Assembly (NCBI GenBank): GCA_024509875.1
Contig: JAMPIV010018968.1
Coordinates: 62,001 to 126,000 of the forward strand
Direction of reading: 5' to 3'
DNA from: Oreohelix idahoensis
Taxonomy: Eukaryota > Mollusca > Gastropoda > Stylommatophora > Oreohelicidae
Length of the DNA: 64,000 bases
Shown: positions 37,389 to 52,560 of the stretch, piece by piece
Layout: each line of letters opens with the position of its first letter
Position numbering within the stretch: position 1 is the stretch's first letter
Notes under the pieces: model-generated
What the model was told of the DNA's origin: nothing
Databases searched by the model: none
The model's input: only the letters and a program-made list of their open reading frames with translations
Program-made: the position numbers and the translations under genes

Positions 37389-37471
37389 TATAAAAAATAT
37401 AAAAAAATTAAAAAAAAAAAAAACAAAAGCGACAATGACGGAAAATATAAAAAATCAATAATGGCGGGTTA

Positions 37472-37764
37472 TTCTTCTTCTTCCTCTTCCTCGTTCGCCC
37501 TGAAAAGGACGGTGGTTGCGTTGTGTCTGTTTACACCGTAGCTGTGATATCTGCACCTTTCGGTCGACACATCCGACTTCAGCACGGCATTTTTTTATGG
37601 ACCGGGTTTGCCTTCCCATTTCGATCCGTACTCGCTCAGCCAGACTGCACTGCTGCAGACTGTTTCCAGTACCACCACGTGGAGGTGGAGCACGGTCTTG
37701 ACCAGCTCTGGTTCGCTGGTCCTGATGCAAGCAGTCAAGCTATGGGTAGCTGACTGCATTCACT
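37472..37764 (-). mobile_element. LINE or SINE 3' end with (GAA)n tail
   Basis: An 11-bp direct repeat, ATGGCGGGTTA, flanks it (37461-37471 and 37765-37775). The minus strand ends in a (GAA)n tail at 37472-37495. It contains a CACCTCCACGTGGTGGTACT segment but no domain. It is a short retroposon inserted just outside the recognised left arm. Confidence 0.8.
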
Positions 37765-41030
<3,266 letters not shown>

Positions 41031-42089
41031 GGGTTATTGATTTTGACTTTTTGGGATGATGACTCATAGATGTGTTGAGGTGTAGCGCTGGAGTAAGACA
41101 ATGTAAAAGCGGTGGGGTATCGGTGGTATTGGTTTTGTTCTTGTCTGGTAATTTTGTGTGTAGGTATTGTAATTGTTGTGTGGTGTAGTGTAACTTGTGG
41201 GGTTGGGTTTTTAGGTGGTTGTGTTGTGTATGAGTCGGCCTTGTGTTGGCGAGTACAGATAAAAGACTAGCTTATTGTGATGTTCATTGAGACCATTAGT
41301 ACATTTTTTCCGCCCCGCGTTTGTTTTGTAATGAGAACCTCCCAAAAAAAGTGTGTTTGTCTGGTGGTTTATGTGCAGGTATTGGTGTGAATTACAACTA
41401 ATTGGTGTTAGCTTTCTTGGTTTCATAGTCATTTTCACAGTGTAAAAGCACTATTGGTTATTTGTAGTGTTAAATAGTTTTGTTAAGCCATTATTTCTAT
41501 AATATTTAGGGGCCAGCTCGACGTTGTATAAACGCTAGATGTATATTTATCAGATCACCGAAGACGGGTGCGTATGCGCGCATAACTTGACACGTCAAAA
41601 TAAAAACTTTACAGGAGCGTTTAGATGATGACTTTTCACTGTCATTTTTGAAGAGGTCACACCGCAGACTTGTGTAGAGTGACCAATTATTGTAGAGGTA
41701 GTGTATTCTAAGCAATAACAGGAGATTTTTGTGTATTTCATGAAAGTTTAGGTATAGGTACACTATCCAACAGTGATCTCATCAGAACGCTGTAATGTAT
41801 GTGGATGTGTTGTAGTCTTGTTACAAACAACAAGCTGATTTAGACGTAGCTGTAACATTTTTATTGGAAGGAGTTGTGCTTTTACCCTCTTACATGAACA
41901 TAACAACCGGTTTGTTCCAAAACCTTCATGCAACTATGTTGCTACTTGACTTGAGAAGAAGGAATTTTTATAAGCACTCACTAAGTGAATTCCCTTTTTC
42001 CTACCCGCTATAGAATAAAGAGGAAAATATAAAATAAAAAAGTAATACGTGTTATAGAAGAAGATGACTAATGATCGGTGTTTGGTGGG
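41031..42089 (-). repeat. Left-arm unique segment
   Basis: This is the inverted copy of 56975-58020 with scattered substitutions. A 75-codon minus-strand frame here (41211-41438) corresponds to a 124-codon frame at 57616-57990; a CAA in the right copy is TAA here. The peptide is rich in T, N and H and I do not think it is a gene. Confidence 0.8.
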
Positions 42090-42880
42090 TGTTACGGTAG
42101 TTTTATTGATGGCATCTGCTAGAAATTGGCAGTGCGCATGATTAGGGTCAATGGAATTAATATAAATTGATCTTTATACTTTACGGAGTTATGAGCGCGA
42201 AATGCACGGTCAAGTCATGACGTGTTAGCGTCGATATGGTCACGCTTGGTGACTAGGTTACCGTACCCTTTTTGTATTGAGCGTCAAGCAGTGAAGACGG
42301 ATTTTGTTACCCTTCCAGGGTTGTGCATGATGCTACTGCACATATATATATATTTTAGTCAAGTACGGACACGGGTCAGTCCATTGTAATTGATGAAGAG
42401 ATAAATGATTAAGTAGTTGATTCAGTCTCGTCAAGACACATGCGCTCACTACCAGTTGTCTGAAACCCAGCAGCGCGAGTATATAGCCATGATGTTCGTT
42501 TGACAGTTTTTCAAGTACGACATGGACCCATAATAGGATGTTTGCAAGTATTGAATTTGTCATGTATGCTTACCATGAACTATGCTAATGATCTCGTCAC
42601 ATGTGTTTGTTTTACGTAATAAAACTGTTTTCCTCGTGGACTCAAATAAGATGGACTTATCAAGTTGATCATTGAGCTATTCACTTGTTGGTTATACTTA
42701 CCACGCATTCGTATATCAGATAATTAAAGCACGATTATTATTAATGAATGAGAACCAGAACACTCAAGTCATGGACAGAGATTATGAACATTCTTTATTA
42801 ACTCAATATTCAACTGCCTAAAGCAACTTCCATGATAATTTGATCACAGACCTGCTATGCAAACCGGATCGTCTGTATCA
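42090..42880 (+). repeat. 5' LTR
   Basis: It has a TG start and CA end. Positions 42155-42880 match 48727-49452 without net indels and with a few substitutions. A possible TATA element, CACATATATATATATTTTAG, lies at about 42337. Confidence 0.8.
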
Positions 42881-44243
42881 AAGAACTGGTAGGCCAGTTC
42901 AGGGATACGAAAATCTTCTCCTTCATGAGGTTAGATCTAGCGACAAATTTCTTCGCAACACGATTGTTTACGCTTACAATACGTTCACATGACTTTATGA
43001 CACACTGCGCATGACTAGAGGTCAAATATACGTCATCACCCTTTTCGACCGAGTCCATGACAACCGTTGGCAGCTTTACGAAAGTCAAATCTAATGTCCT
43101 GCTACAAGTATCGATGCAAGGAGAATATCAAGAGGAAACCCCGTCAAAACGATGAAGTTCAGCTCACTGTACCTGGTTGGCCGTTCATGCATACTGGCAT
43201 TAACTGAAGAAGATCACTGGGCAGAAAAAGATAAGTGAATGTTGAAACCTTTGTCGGTTCATCAAAACTAGGTGTAGTCCACTTCATTTTATTCGGGCAT
43301 GTTATCTGCAATTAATTGTTCTATGCTTCGTTTGTCATTGATTGTCTATTTGTTATTTATATAAGCGGGCGGTTGGATTTGGGAGTTTTTAGATCAACTA
43401 ATACCTCTTTTCTGATGGTCAGTAGATCTAAAAACCGTTCTAATAGGGATTAGTTGAGTAATTACATTTGCAAAGCATCTGTTGAGATTTGCCAGCAGCA
43501 TACTGCGTTTGCTCCTGAAGTTATTCGACCTTTGATATTTTAGTTGTAAAGTGACGTTATATTTGTAGTATTTTTTCTGTAATAAGTTGTTATTTTATTC
43601 AGTTTTGACAGTAGTTCGTACTATCAATTGTTCACTCTCATCTGACTATCTCTTAGTTATGAATATATATATTTTTAACGTTCGTCTATGAGTCCATTGT
43701 GACGTCATTAATTTCAGAGTATGTGCTTTGACCTACATTTGATTTCACATTTAACTTAACTTCCTGTTTCTGCTTGTTTCAATATAATCATTTTTTTCGT
43801 TTGCATTTGTCAATTGTGATGTGCTAATGTCTTGTAACATTTTAGTTGACTAATTGTCTTGTATTTACTAAATTATAAATTGAGTATGTAATAATAATAG
43901 TGTAAATTAATTAGGTAATAATATAAAATAAATATTTTTGATTAATTTTCAAAAAGAAAATGGACTTGATAAATTAATTGCAACAATTTGCAGTATTAGT
44001 CCAATTCACGATTGCTTATGCAATTTATGCATCATGACTAGGGCATGATAGCATTATATATGGATAAATACTTATAAGGTGAGGGTTTGCCTTGAATATA
44101 ATAGGCATAGTGGATAATACTTGGTACATTAATCTATTAATAATACTACGTTGGCCACTGGGCACACATAGGTAATTGATGGTAATATATATTGTTGATT
44201 AATACAGATAGTTGATTAAATAAATAGATTATTAAATTACAAA
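42881..44243. other. Gypsy leader region
   Basis: This stretch between the 5' LTR and gag has no credible coding frame. I could not identify a convincing tRNA primer-binding site directly after the LTR. A near-palindromic GTTTTTAGATC / GATCTAAAAAC pair lies near 43384-43435. Confidence 0.5.
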
Positions 44244-45779
44244 ATGCTTACGTTAGACCATTTTGTTAAAATTGGTAAAGATTTTGGAAAAAGAGGAGAA
44301 GTTCTAGAAGCATACGCAGTGGCGGAACTTGCAAAATATAAAGCAGAATTAGAGGAACAGAAAGCCATAGCTAAACAGGAGGAACGTGAAAGGAAAGCTG
44401 AATTGAAGCGTCAAGAAGAAGAACAGAAAGCCATAGCTAAACAGGAGGAACTGGAGAGAAAAGCTGAATTGAAGCGTCATGAAGAAGAACTTGAGGCAAA
44501 AGAAGCAAGAAGGATAGCAAAACAGGAAAGGGAAGAGATTGAAAAAGAAAACAGAATAAGAGAAATAGAGGAAAATAAAAGGAAGCAAGATGAAATTATA
44601 AGACAACAAGAAAAAGAGTTGGCACTTATCAGGTTGGAAACAGCGAAATTACAGGCACAAAATGCTACTGTTAGCCATAGTGATAATTCCAAAAATATGT
44701 CTGCACCTAACCAAACTAGAAGCAATTATCACTTCAAATTACCGACATTCAAATTGAATGTTGATGATTTATCGGCCAGGCTTTTACGTTTTGAGAAGAT
44801 TTGTGAGGTTAATAAATTAGATAAAACTGCATGGGCACTAAAACTTAGTGAATTTTAGATGGTGCACCTGCAAGCGCAGTTCAGAATGTTGATCCAACAA
44901 TAGCTGGAGATTATGATGCCATTAAGGCTTTATTACTACGTCGATTTCATTTGGACGAGGAGGGATGTAGGATTAAATTTAAAACTCTCCTGCCAGAATC
45001 AAATAAAGACTTTACAGGGTTCGTTGCGAATATACGCAATACATTCAACAGATGGGTCGAACTTGCTGGTGTGGAAAAATCTTATGACAAGTTGGTTGAT
45101 TTAATCCTTAGGGATAAAGTCCTATCTTCTGTAAGTTCACCATTCTTTTCTTTCTTACAGGAACGTAAACCTCCGACTTTAGAGGAACTAGAACAAATGG
45201 CAATAAATTACTGCACTGCTCATCCCAATATTATCATATCCAATACACACGTAAGGGAACCACTGCCAGTTGCCTCTAATGTGGCATATCATGGTTTTGA
45301 AAGATCAAGAGCTCAGAGCCTTGACAGAAATTTTTCAAATAGAAGAAATAATTACAATGATTATCAAGGACTAAATAATTCTTACAATAATGGGAATTTT
45401 AACCGGGGTAGACAACAGTTTAGAAACCAGTCACCTCAGTTTAGATATAACAATAGTTATCAAAACAAATCAAATTGGAATAAATCATTTAATGGTAATG
45501 CCAATAATAGTAATAACAAGTGGCATAATAATAGTAATAACAATTACAGACTAAGAAATAAGAGTTTTAATGGCAGAGGTAATAATAATAATAATGATCA
45601 TTCAGGTAGTCATAACAGACAACGTCCTACCTCCAGAAATCAAAATAAATTTGATCATACTGCAGGGGCAGCATTGACTAACAATGCAACCCCAATTGTT
45701 CATAATAGTGATATTCCAACGCATTCGTCTTCGTCATGTTGTGTTGTTGATAATAATGTGGCAAATGTTTGTCCACAAT
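44244..45779 (+). pseudogene. Gypsy gag, one frameshift
   Basis: The first frame (44244-44858) starts MLTLDHFVKIGKDFGKRGEV and continues into a charged coiled coil with a duplicated segment (EEQKAIAKQEERERKAELKR twice with small changes). It then reaches NYHFKLPTFKLNVDDLSARL. A one-base loss near 44856 shifts to the frame from 44859 on: DGAPASAVQNVDPTIAGDYD, then RRFHLDEEG and FNRWVELAGVEKSY. This layout is typical of Gypsy gag capsid regions. A basic N-rich tract follows (45300-45620). A C-x2-C pair (CPQC) occurs near 45770, but no CCHC zinc knuckle is visible. Confidence 0.8.
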
Positions 45780-46472
45780 GCCATACTATTTTTCAGAAGT
45801 CCAGCCAATTGCCTATGAGAATTACACAGAATATTCCTGCAATTAGTCTCACTGCAACTGATGGAACTGGGACACTGATTTTTAATAAAGGACTGTTCAA
45901 TGGAAACATAATTTCAGTGTTAAGAGATTCCGGATCAACCATGATCGGCATCCGGCAATCACTAGTACATCCTCGCTATGCTACTAATGAGTTTGTACGT
46001 TGTATAACTTTTGGTGGGACCATTGAATATTAACACCCCATTTTTTTCAGGTAAAGTTAAAGTATGCCTACTTCAGAGTCCAACTACTGATCTCACAATC
46101 GGACGTATCCACGGCAGCAAGGACTGCACACCTGAGGAGATCTCAGAATGGGAAAATAAATATTTGCAACCTTATTGCAATACGGACAATGTCATTGCTA
46201 TGACTCAATTACATGCCAATAAATTGAATGCATGCGGCACAGCCGTTTCCAATTTTGGTCTTTGTACCATCTTTGAAACAGAGGAGGATGATGATACCTA
46301 TTTAATTAAAAGTAATAAGGACGATATTAAAATTTCAACACAACCTGTGGAGGTTAAGAAATCATTCCGGGGAGATATACATTCTCTCGAAAGAATAATA
46401 CTGCCGATTCGGCCAATAAGTCCTGGCGACAAGATCTCGGTGAGACGGATCTTAAGAAAACTGTTGAGGTGA
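45780..46472 (+). pseudogene. Gypsy aspartic protease region, frameshifted
   Basis: The retroviral-type protease motif LRDSGSTMIGI (active-site D-S-G) is at about 45920-45960. A frameshift near 46020 moves to the frame ending at 46472, with INTPFFSGKVKVCLLQSPTT and LTIGRIHG, the C-terminal part of the fold. Beyond the protease the frame holds HSLERIILPIRPISPGDKIS and ends by shifting into the next frame. Confidence 0.75.
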
Positions 46473-47047
46473 TCAACAGTAAAGATGACTCTACTAGAAA
46501 TATAAATACTCTCAAGGTTAACATGAACCTAGATAATAAGATTAAAATAAATCAATCTCGTAGCAAAGTATTACCTTTGCCTAACAGGCAGTTCTATACG
46601 ACATGCATGAAATCTACTGCCGTATATAATGATAGGTATCATCCTAAGTTCAATCAGGATGATACATCAGCTAATAAAAGTACCACGTGTATGAAAAAAG
46701 GAAAGGTCAATTCTTCTTCTATGACTAGCAATACATATCTTCATTGTTCACAGTTTCGTGACAATAAGACTACATATATTGGAAAAGGTGCATCTTCTCG
46801 CACCATTCTAGTGCGTAATCTGCCACAGGAAACTACCTGGCAGACACTCGGTAATTTTTTTCAATATACAGCAAACGTGAAGTTTGTTCGTCTTCTGCCA
46901 TCATTCAATGGTCAGAATAGTGAGGCGTTGGTTACCTTCTGTAACAATAGAGACGCTCGTTTGGTTATGGAGCATGACAATGGTGTGTATTTTCACCACC
47001 ATTCTCTGAGGTTGAAATTAGTACCTGATTCTGCGTCACGCAGATAA
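46469..47047 (+). CDS. RRM (RNA-recognition motif) frame inside the Gypsy element
   Basis: The frame encodes 192 residues without a stop. Residues 1-110 are polar, basic and low in recognised features. Residues 111-186 form an RRM: RTILVRNLPQETTWQTLGNF contains the RNP2-like ILVRNL on the first strand. Then come an alpha-1 helix, VKFVRLLP on the second strand, and NSEALVTF at the RNP1 position, though without its usual aromatic residues. A second helix (RDARLVMEHDNGV) and last strand (SLRLKLVP) complete the fold. The frame joins the previous one at 46469 by a shift. In Gypsy elements this position belongs to reverse transcriptase. It may be a captured host exon or a module of this lineage. 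The 240 bp after its stop are pyrimidine-rich and non-coding. Confidence 0.6.
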   Translation: MINSKDDSTRNINTLKVNMNLDNKIKINQSRSKVLPLPNRQFYTTCMKSTAVYNDRYHPKFNQDDTSANKSTTCMKKGKVNSSSMTSNTYLHCSQFRDNKTTYIGKGASSRTILVRNLPQETTWQTLGNFFQYTANVKFVRLLPSFNGQNSEALVTFCNNRDARLVMEHDNGVYFHHHSLRLKLVPDSASRR

Positions 47048-47292
47048 CATGTTGCAATAACACTGTTTATCTCATGTCTTTGATGACTCAGCATAGTCAG
47101 TCATCATTCCTTTTCTTTTCTATTCATCTATTCTTACATAGGTTGATTAGTAAGAACTTTTCTTTTCTATAACATTTCGTTATCTTGTTTACAATGACAC
47201 TTTGTCTTTTCGTCTGTATGTTATTTTCGCATGCCTACGTTAGACAGTAATGTCGTTGATGTTTCTACTCATGTTCAGTCAATGCAGCATGA

Positions 47293-47811
47293 GCTAGTAT
47301 CTTGTCTTCACTATTGCAAAAAGACAAACCAAATAAAATTACGTGGACAACAGATTGTGACAGAACATTTAATAATATTTTGACAATCTTCTTTAGGCCA
47401 CTAATTTTACGGTTGCCAGATGTTCACAAAAAGTTTTTTCTTCGAACAGATGCCAGTAATTACGGTATCGGAGCTTGCCTACTGCAATATCACAACAATA
47501 TACTTCATCCGACTATGTATATTTCAAGAAAACTGAAATTGCCTGAAACGAAATACTCCACTGTTGACAGAGAGTTACTGGCAGTTGTTTGGGCAATCAC
47601 AAGATTGGAAAAATTCTTGTTGGGAGCGCCTTTTACCATTCAAACCGACCAGAAGGCGGTTGCTTCATTACGACGCTCTAACCACAAAAGCCCCAAACTT
47701 GCCAGGTTTTCGATTCTTCTTCAGCCATATGACTTTGTCATCGAAGCTATACCCGGAAAAGAAAACATTCTAGCGGATGCTCTTTCAAGACACCCAACGG
47801 AAGTCGAATAA
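47293..47811 (+). pseudogene. Gypsy RNase H with RT tether
   Basis: It begins with the end of the RT connection (SLLQKDKPNKITWTTDCDRT). A full RNase H follows: FLRTDASNYGIGACLL (D), TVDRELLAVVWAI (E), PFTIQTDQKAVASL (D) and KENILADALSRHP (D). All four acidic residues are present. The frame is open from 47293 to the stop at 47811, but a stop lies directly upstream and the RT palm is absent. Integrase does not follow. Confidence 0.85.
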
Positions 47812-48726
47812 ATATTGTCTACAAGTTAAAAGATTAACGGCTAAACAAGAGCGACTTTGGAACTCTAACTAATTCCTGCGACAAAATTGATATGAACCAC
47901 TTCTATATGGAAAAACATTTCAAACAATTCGAATTCAATCATTCAAGATATTCAGTTTCCAAAAGAAAATTCGTGATAGCAAGAAACAAAGTTCGATGGT
48001 CGTTTCTAACGTTTGGACTTTGGTTAGTGTCCAATCGTTCTCTAACTCATTACGATATGGTCTTGAATACGATATGAATCCAAGCTGGACATATAACGTT
48101 AGGTTACAGAAATTGACTAACCCAAAACGATCAAGTTTATACTCAATCAGGAACGAAGTTTAGTTGAACAGTATTAAATTTCTAAGGAACTTTCCATAGA
48201 TTCGCAAGGGACATAACGACGGATAGATCATCACATCCGACATTAAGTTTAATAGTTATTAATTTAATGAAGAGTATAATAAAATTGAAGTGTGATAAAA
48301 AATTAATGAGAAAAAAAAGAGAAGAAAATATGTCAAAGAAAGAAATGATGAAAAAGAAAAAAATCACACAAGCAAATACTCTAAATATTTTATGTATAAA
48401 TGAGATAGCTTTAGTTAAGATGTTCACATGAAATTTATTAATATGTTATTTTCTCTCATTATATCATTAAGTTAATTATGTTGTAATTACACGTCACTAA
48501 TAATTAATTGTCAACACACATAACTAAACTAATTTATATATATTTTTTCTCTTTCTTTACTTTATTTGTCCTTACTTCTCATGTCTTTTATTATGACACT
48601 ATCTATCAGGTTCTTTAATTAGATGTTAATTAATTAATACATTACATACTTACTATCATTAATTAGTTTAATTTTAATTAGTTAGAATAATTTTCTTTAC
48701 ATAACACTTCATTACTCACTCACAAC
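47812..48726. other. AT-rich Gypsy remainder, no integrase
   Basis: No integrase motif (HHCC or DD35E) is recognisable. The DNA is very AT-rich and runs into the truncated 3' LTR. Confidence 0.5.
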
Positions 48727-49452
48727 AATTAATATAAATTGATCTTTATACTTTACGGAGTTATGAACGCGAAATGCACGGTCAAGTCATGACGTGTTAG
48801 CGTCGATATGGTCACGCTTGGTGACTAGGTTACCGTACCCTTTTTGTATTGACCGTCAAGCAGTGAAGACGGATTTTGTTACCCTTCCAGGGTTGTGCAT
48901 GATGCTACTGCACATATATATATATTTTAGTCAAGTACGGACACGGGTCAGTCCATTGTAATTGATGAAGAGATAAATGATTAAGTAGTTGATTCAGTCT
49001 CGTCAAGACACATGCGCTCACTACCGGTTGTCTGAAACCCAGCAGCGCGAGTATATAGCCATGATGTTCGTTTGACAGTTTTTCAAGTACGACATGGACC
49101 CATAATAGGATGTTTGCAAGTATTCAATTTGTCATGTATGCTTACCATGAACTATGCTAATGATCTCGTCACATGTGTTTGTTTTACGTAAAAAAACTGT
49201 TTTCCTCGTGGACTCAAATAAGATGGACTTATCAAGTTGATCATTGAGCTATTCACGTGTTGGTTATACTTACCACGCATTCGCATATCAGATAATTAAA
49301 GCACGATTATTATTAATGAATGAGAACCAGAACACTCAAGTCATGGACAGAGATTATGAACATTCTTTATTAACTCAGTATTCAACTGCCTAAAGCAACT
49401 TCCATGATAATTTGATCACAGACCTAGAATGCTAACCGGATTGTCTGTATCA
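48727..49452 (+). repeat. 3' LTR, 5'-truncated
   Basis: It matches 42155-42880 base for base in register. The first 65 bp of the LTR (as at 42090-42154) are not found before it. Confidence 0.85.
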
Positions 49453-49614
49453 GTGGGGATGATTTTGGTTTTGTGTTGTGTTGTGTGTAGCTAGTGAAGA
49501 GAATACAGCGTGGTGAGAGGTGCCGTTTTGTAGTTGTCCGAGGTAACTATTCTTGTAATGTAAAAAGATGAAAGGGAATTTTCGTTGTTGGGTGAATGTA
49601 ATTACGAGGGAAGG

Positions 49615-50599
49615 TCAAAAAGTAATGCCTCCTATTTTTTATGTATGTAAATACTGCATCGGTGTGCAATTTGTAAATTTAGCAGGATTCCTCAAACACT
49701 CTTGTGCATTGCATAGCATTACCAACCTGTTTCAGTAACAGGTGGCACCACTGTAACAGTTTAAAAATGGCTGCCAAAGACGTTCGGTTAAAACAACGTT
49801 ATGTCATAGAATGTTGACAGACATAAAGAAACAAGGAAAACCATAGTCATCAACCTCCTGCACCGCTACGAAACTGCAGGAGAAGAGTTTTTATCGAATA
49901 TTGTGACAGGTGGTGAGACTTGGGTTCATATTTTTTAACCAGAATCCAAGAGGCAGTCAATGGAATGGCATCACACAACATCACCGACAAAAAAGAAGTT
50001 CAAAAGTTCACCATCTGTAGGGAAAGTTATGGCCTCCTTGTTTTGGGATGAGAAGGGTGTGATTCTTCTCGACTACTTGGAACAGGGAAACACGGTGAAT
50101 GCAGACCGTTACATTGAAACTTTTATGAAGCATATTGGTCGTCTTCAGCGACTTTACCCATTAAAAGATCAGAGAACTGCACTACTGTTGCACGATAATG
50201 CCACGCCACACACCGCTAAACGCACCATTGATGCGATTGCAGAATTTGGCTGGACATTATTACCACATCCCCCTTACAGTCCTGATCTTGCATCTTCTGA
50301 CTTCCATCTGTTTGGAGTACTGAAAGAAGATCTTCGCGGACATCACTTTGAGGACACCGAGACCTTTAAACGCGGCGTACGCCAGTGGTTTAGGAAAAAG
50401 GTCACAAATTTTTACAGTGCGGGGGTACATGCCATTGTGAGAAGATGGAAAAAAACTGTAACAAATAACGGAGACTACATTGAGAAATACATTTTTGAAG
50501 TTCAGACTTGGGGCTACATTTCAATGTGAATTTTATCTGTTTTCTTGCCTATTGAATGAAATTAAAAATTACGAGGCATTACTTTTTGACCGTCCCTCG
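49615..50599 (+). mobile_element. mariner element with internal deletion
   Basis: Inverted ends CGAGGGAAGGTCAAAAAGTA (49615) and the complement of its right end TTTTTGACCGTCCCTCG (to 50599) are flanked by TA (49613-49614, 50600-50601). The right palindrome arm has the uninterrupted site, ATGTAATTACATATTGAG, near 56815. At 985 bp it is some 300 bp shorter than usual mariners. The N-terminal DNA-binding half has been deleted between RYVIEC and the HKETRKT-like segment. Confidence 0.92.
49866..50529 (+). pseudogene. mariner transposase catalytic part, inactive
   Basis: The frame reads TAGEEFLSNIVTGGETWVHIF, a stop, then an open frame 49945-50529. The first catalytic aspartate (usual DETW) is glycine in GGETW. 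The other two acidic residues are in LLHDNATPHTAKRT and YSPDLASSDFHLFG, with mariner-type DD34D spacing. The C-terminus ends at GYISM. With the glycine, the stop and the lost DNA-binding domain it cannot be active. Confidence 0.9.
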
Positions 50600-50670
50600 T
50601 ACATATTGAGATTGGCTCTGGTCCACGCGGTAGTTTTTTTTAAATTATTTATATTATATCATGAGTAATA

Positions 50671-50913
50671 AGTCTACTCACCCCAATGTCCATCTAGTGA
50701 TATGTAAGTGACCCCAGCACAGAGCCGTATTCTCCAACATAAAAAAATACTGTCAAAGGCTAGGCTGGACAAGGTCAAATAGACAGTTTTATTGAACACA
50801 AAGAGGTTCCGTAGAGATATATCCCATATGCAGACTAGATTATGACGACTACTAGACAATCCCTTAGTGTTGCAGTCTGTAACTGAAACAATGTCGAGGC
50901 TATTTTCATCCAT
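50671..50913 (-). CDS. 79-codon frame of the left arm, function unknown
   Basis: It starts MDENSLDIVSVTDCN and ends in TYISLDGHWGE. The right arm carries the same frame at 56503-56742 with four amino-acid and three silent differences and identical length. The last codons run into GGTGAGTAG, a strong-looking 5' splice donor, so it could be a first exon. I find no domain. With as many replacement as silent changes there is no sign of selection. Confidence 0.25.
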
Positions 50914-51559
50914 GTTTAATAAAGGTCAAAAACACACGTGCTTTTACAATCGCTAGAAAGAAACGCGATTGATGGCCCGCGCAAAACATCGCGCGTGAAC
51001 CATGACTCGTTTATAAAATTCCGGTACTATAGAGGGTGACGTCATTGCTAAATATAGCTATCTAGAAAAGCGTAATAAAAAATCTAACAGGCAGAGTTTT
51101 GCGTATTGGTAGACGAAAAAAAATCCTATCTGCAACGCGATTTACCTATGTAAGACTAACATTTTACCTTTGTAAGACTAACCCTGCTGCTTATTTCTGT
51201 TCACGTCACAAGTTCAACACACAATCGATCAATAGTAGAAATTTATAAAAGAAACATTCCATCGTTCGTGTGTTCAAACCCCCGCGACTTAAGGTTTCAC
51301 TTTTTTCACACGGGCGACATCTGGTGATAGGTTTTATATTGTCTCCCAAGCGGTTCAAACATGTGGCGACCACGGAAATGTAGTACATTAAATAAATGTA
51401 ACTAAGTATTTGTTCCAGTTATTAAACGGTTGTCCACGTTTTGTCCTGCAATTTTCAAACTTTAGTAAAAGCTTTTTCTTCAAGCAGCAAAGATGGTCCC
51501 AAAATTTTCTCCCAGGCCTGCGCAAAGGGTCCAACCTGTAGGTAAATAGATCAGCTGTC

Positions 51560-52560
51560 AAATACTTCTTTAAACGTTTTTTCCACTTGTCAAAATATTT
51601 CTTCGACTTGTCAAATATTTCTTACCGGTGTTACAAGCATGGGAAACAAAGAGCCAGGGATCCAGACCTCCAGGACAACCCAGAGTCCGCTGGGAGGACA
51701 ACATTAGACAATCTTTGAAGGACCGAGGACTAGAATGGAACCAGGCCAGGAAGAAGACAGCTGATAGAATGGTCTGGCGCTCTCTCTTCCAAACCTCTAC
51801 ACTTCACGGTAGAAAGGGAACGACTAAGTAAGTAAGTAAGTTAAAATATTTCTTCCACTTGGCAAAAAAAATTTCTTACACTTGTCAAATAATTTCTCCC
51901 ACTTGTCAAATATTTTCTTTCCGTTGTCAAAATATTTCTTACCGTTGTCAAAATATTTCTTCCACTTGGCAAAAAAATTTCTTCCACTTGTGAAATATTT
52001 TTCTTACCGTTGTCAAAATATTTCTTACCGGTCTTAAAATATTTCTTCCACTTGGCAAAAATTTCTTCCACTTGCCAAATATTTTCTTCAACTTGTCAAA
52101 TATTTCTTACCGTTGTCAAAATATTTCTTCCACTTGGCAAAAAAAAATTCTTCCATTTGTCAAAATATTTCTGCCACTTGTCAAATATTTCTTACCGTTG
52201 TCAAAATATTTCTTACCATTGTCAAAATATTTCATCCACTTGGCAAAAAAAAAATTCTTCCACTTGTCAAAATATTCTTCCACTTGTCAAATATTTCTTA
52301 CTGGTGTCAAAATATTTCTTTCACTTGGCAAAAAAAATTTCTTCCACTTGTCAAAATATTTCTTCCACTTGGTAAATATTTCTTACCGTTGGCAAAATGA
52401 TTCTTACAGTTGCCAAATATTTAAGCAAATGTTTTTGTTAGCTGTCACATATTTCTTCAAACGGGTCTTCCAGTTGTCAAATATTTCTAACAGTTGTCAA
52501 ATACTACTAACAGTTGTCAAATATTTCTTAAAATATTTCTACTAGTCGCCAAATATCTCT
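51560..52560 (+). repeat. Left-arm 21-bp AT-rich minisatellite
   Basis: Units of 20-23 bp alternate between TCAAATATTTCTTACCGTTG and TCAAAATATTTCTTCCACTTG types, with AAAAAA-bearing variants. The array is open in several frames over long stretches because the unit lacks stops; these are not genes. It mirrors 55027-55860. Confidence 0.95.
51632..51840 (+). mobile_element. RTE-like LINE 3' end, short copy
   Basis: It encodes only the last 60 or so residues (AWETKSQGSRPPGQPRVRWE) and ends in (AAGT)n at 51826-51840. It interrupts the 21-bp array; the right arm has no counterpart. Confidence 0.9.

Larger units (their letters stand above)
42090..49452 (+). mobile_element. Gypsy-like LTR retrotransposon, rearranged
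   Basis: The element begins TGTTACGG at 42090 and ends TATCA at 49452. The 5-bp sequence GTGGG lies on both sides (42085-42089, 49453-49457). The right arm keeps the matching empty site around 56968. Terminal direct repeats of 726 bp (42155-42880, 48727-49452) are collinear. Inside, in order, are gag, protease, an RRM-like frame and RNase H. The RT core and integrase are missing. The 3' LTR lacks the first 65 bp of the 5' LTR, consistent with a deletion that also removed integrase. Confidence 0.85.

Noticed and set aside
42855..43088. 77-codon minus-strand frame after the 5' LTR
   Set aside because: It straddles the LTR boundary and has no homology that I recognise. A leader region is more likely.
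44349..44725. Phenylalanine- and serine-rich minus-strand frames
   Set aside because: They are antisense to the lysine- and glutamate-rich coiled coil of gag.
51841..52545. Long open frames (up to 157 codons) on the plus strand and a matching 234-codon frame at 55039-55743
   Set aside because: They run through the 21-bp minisatellite, whose unit simply lacks stops. Several frames are open at once and the peptides are monotonous.
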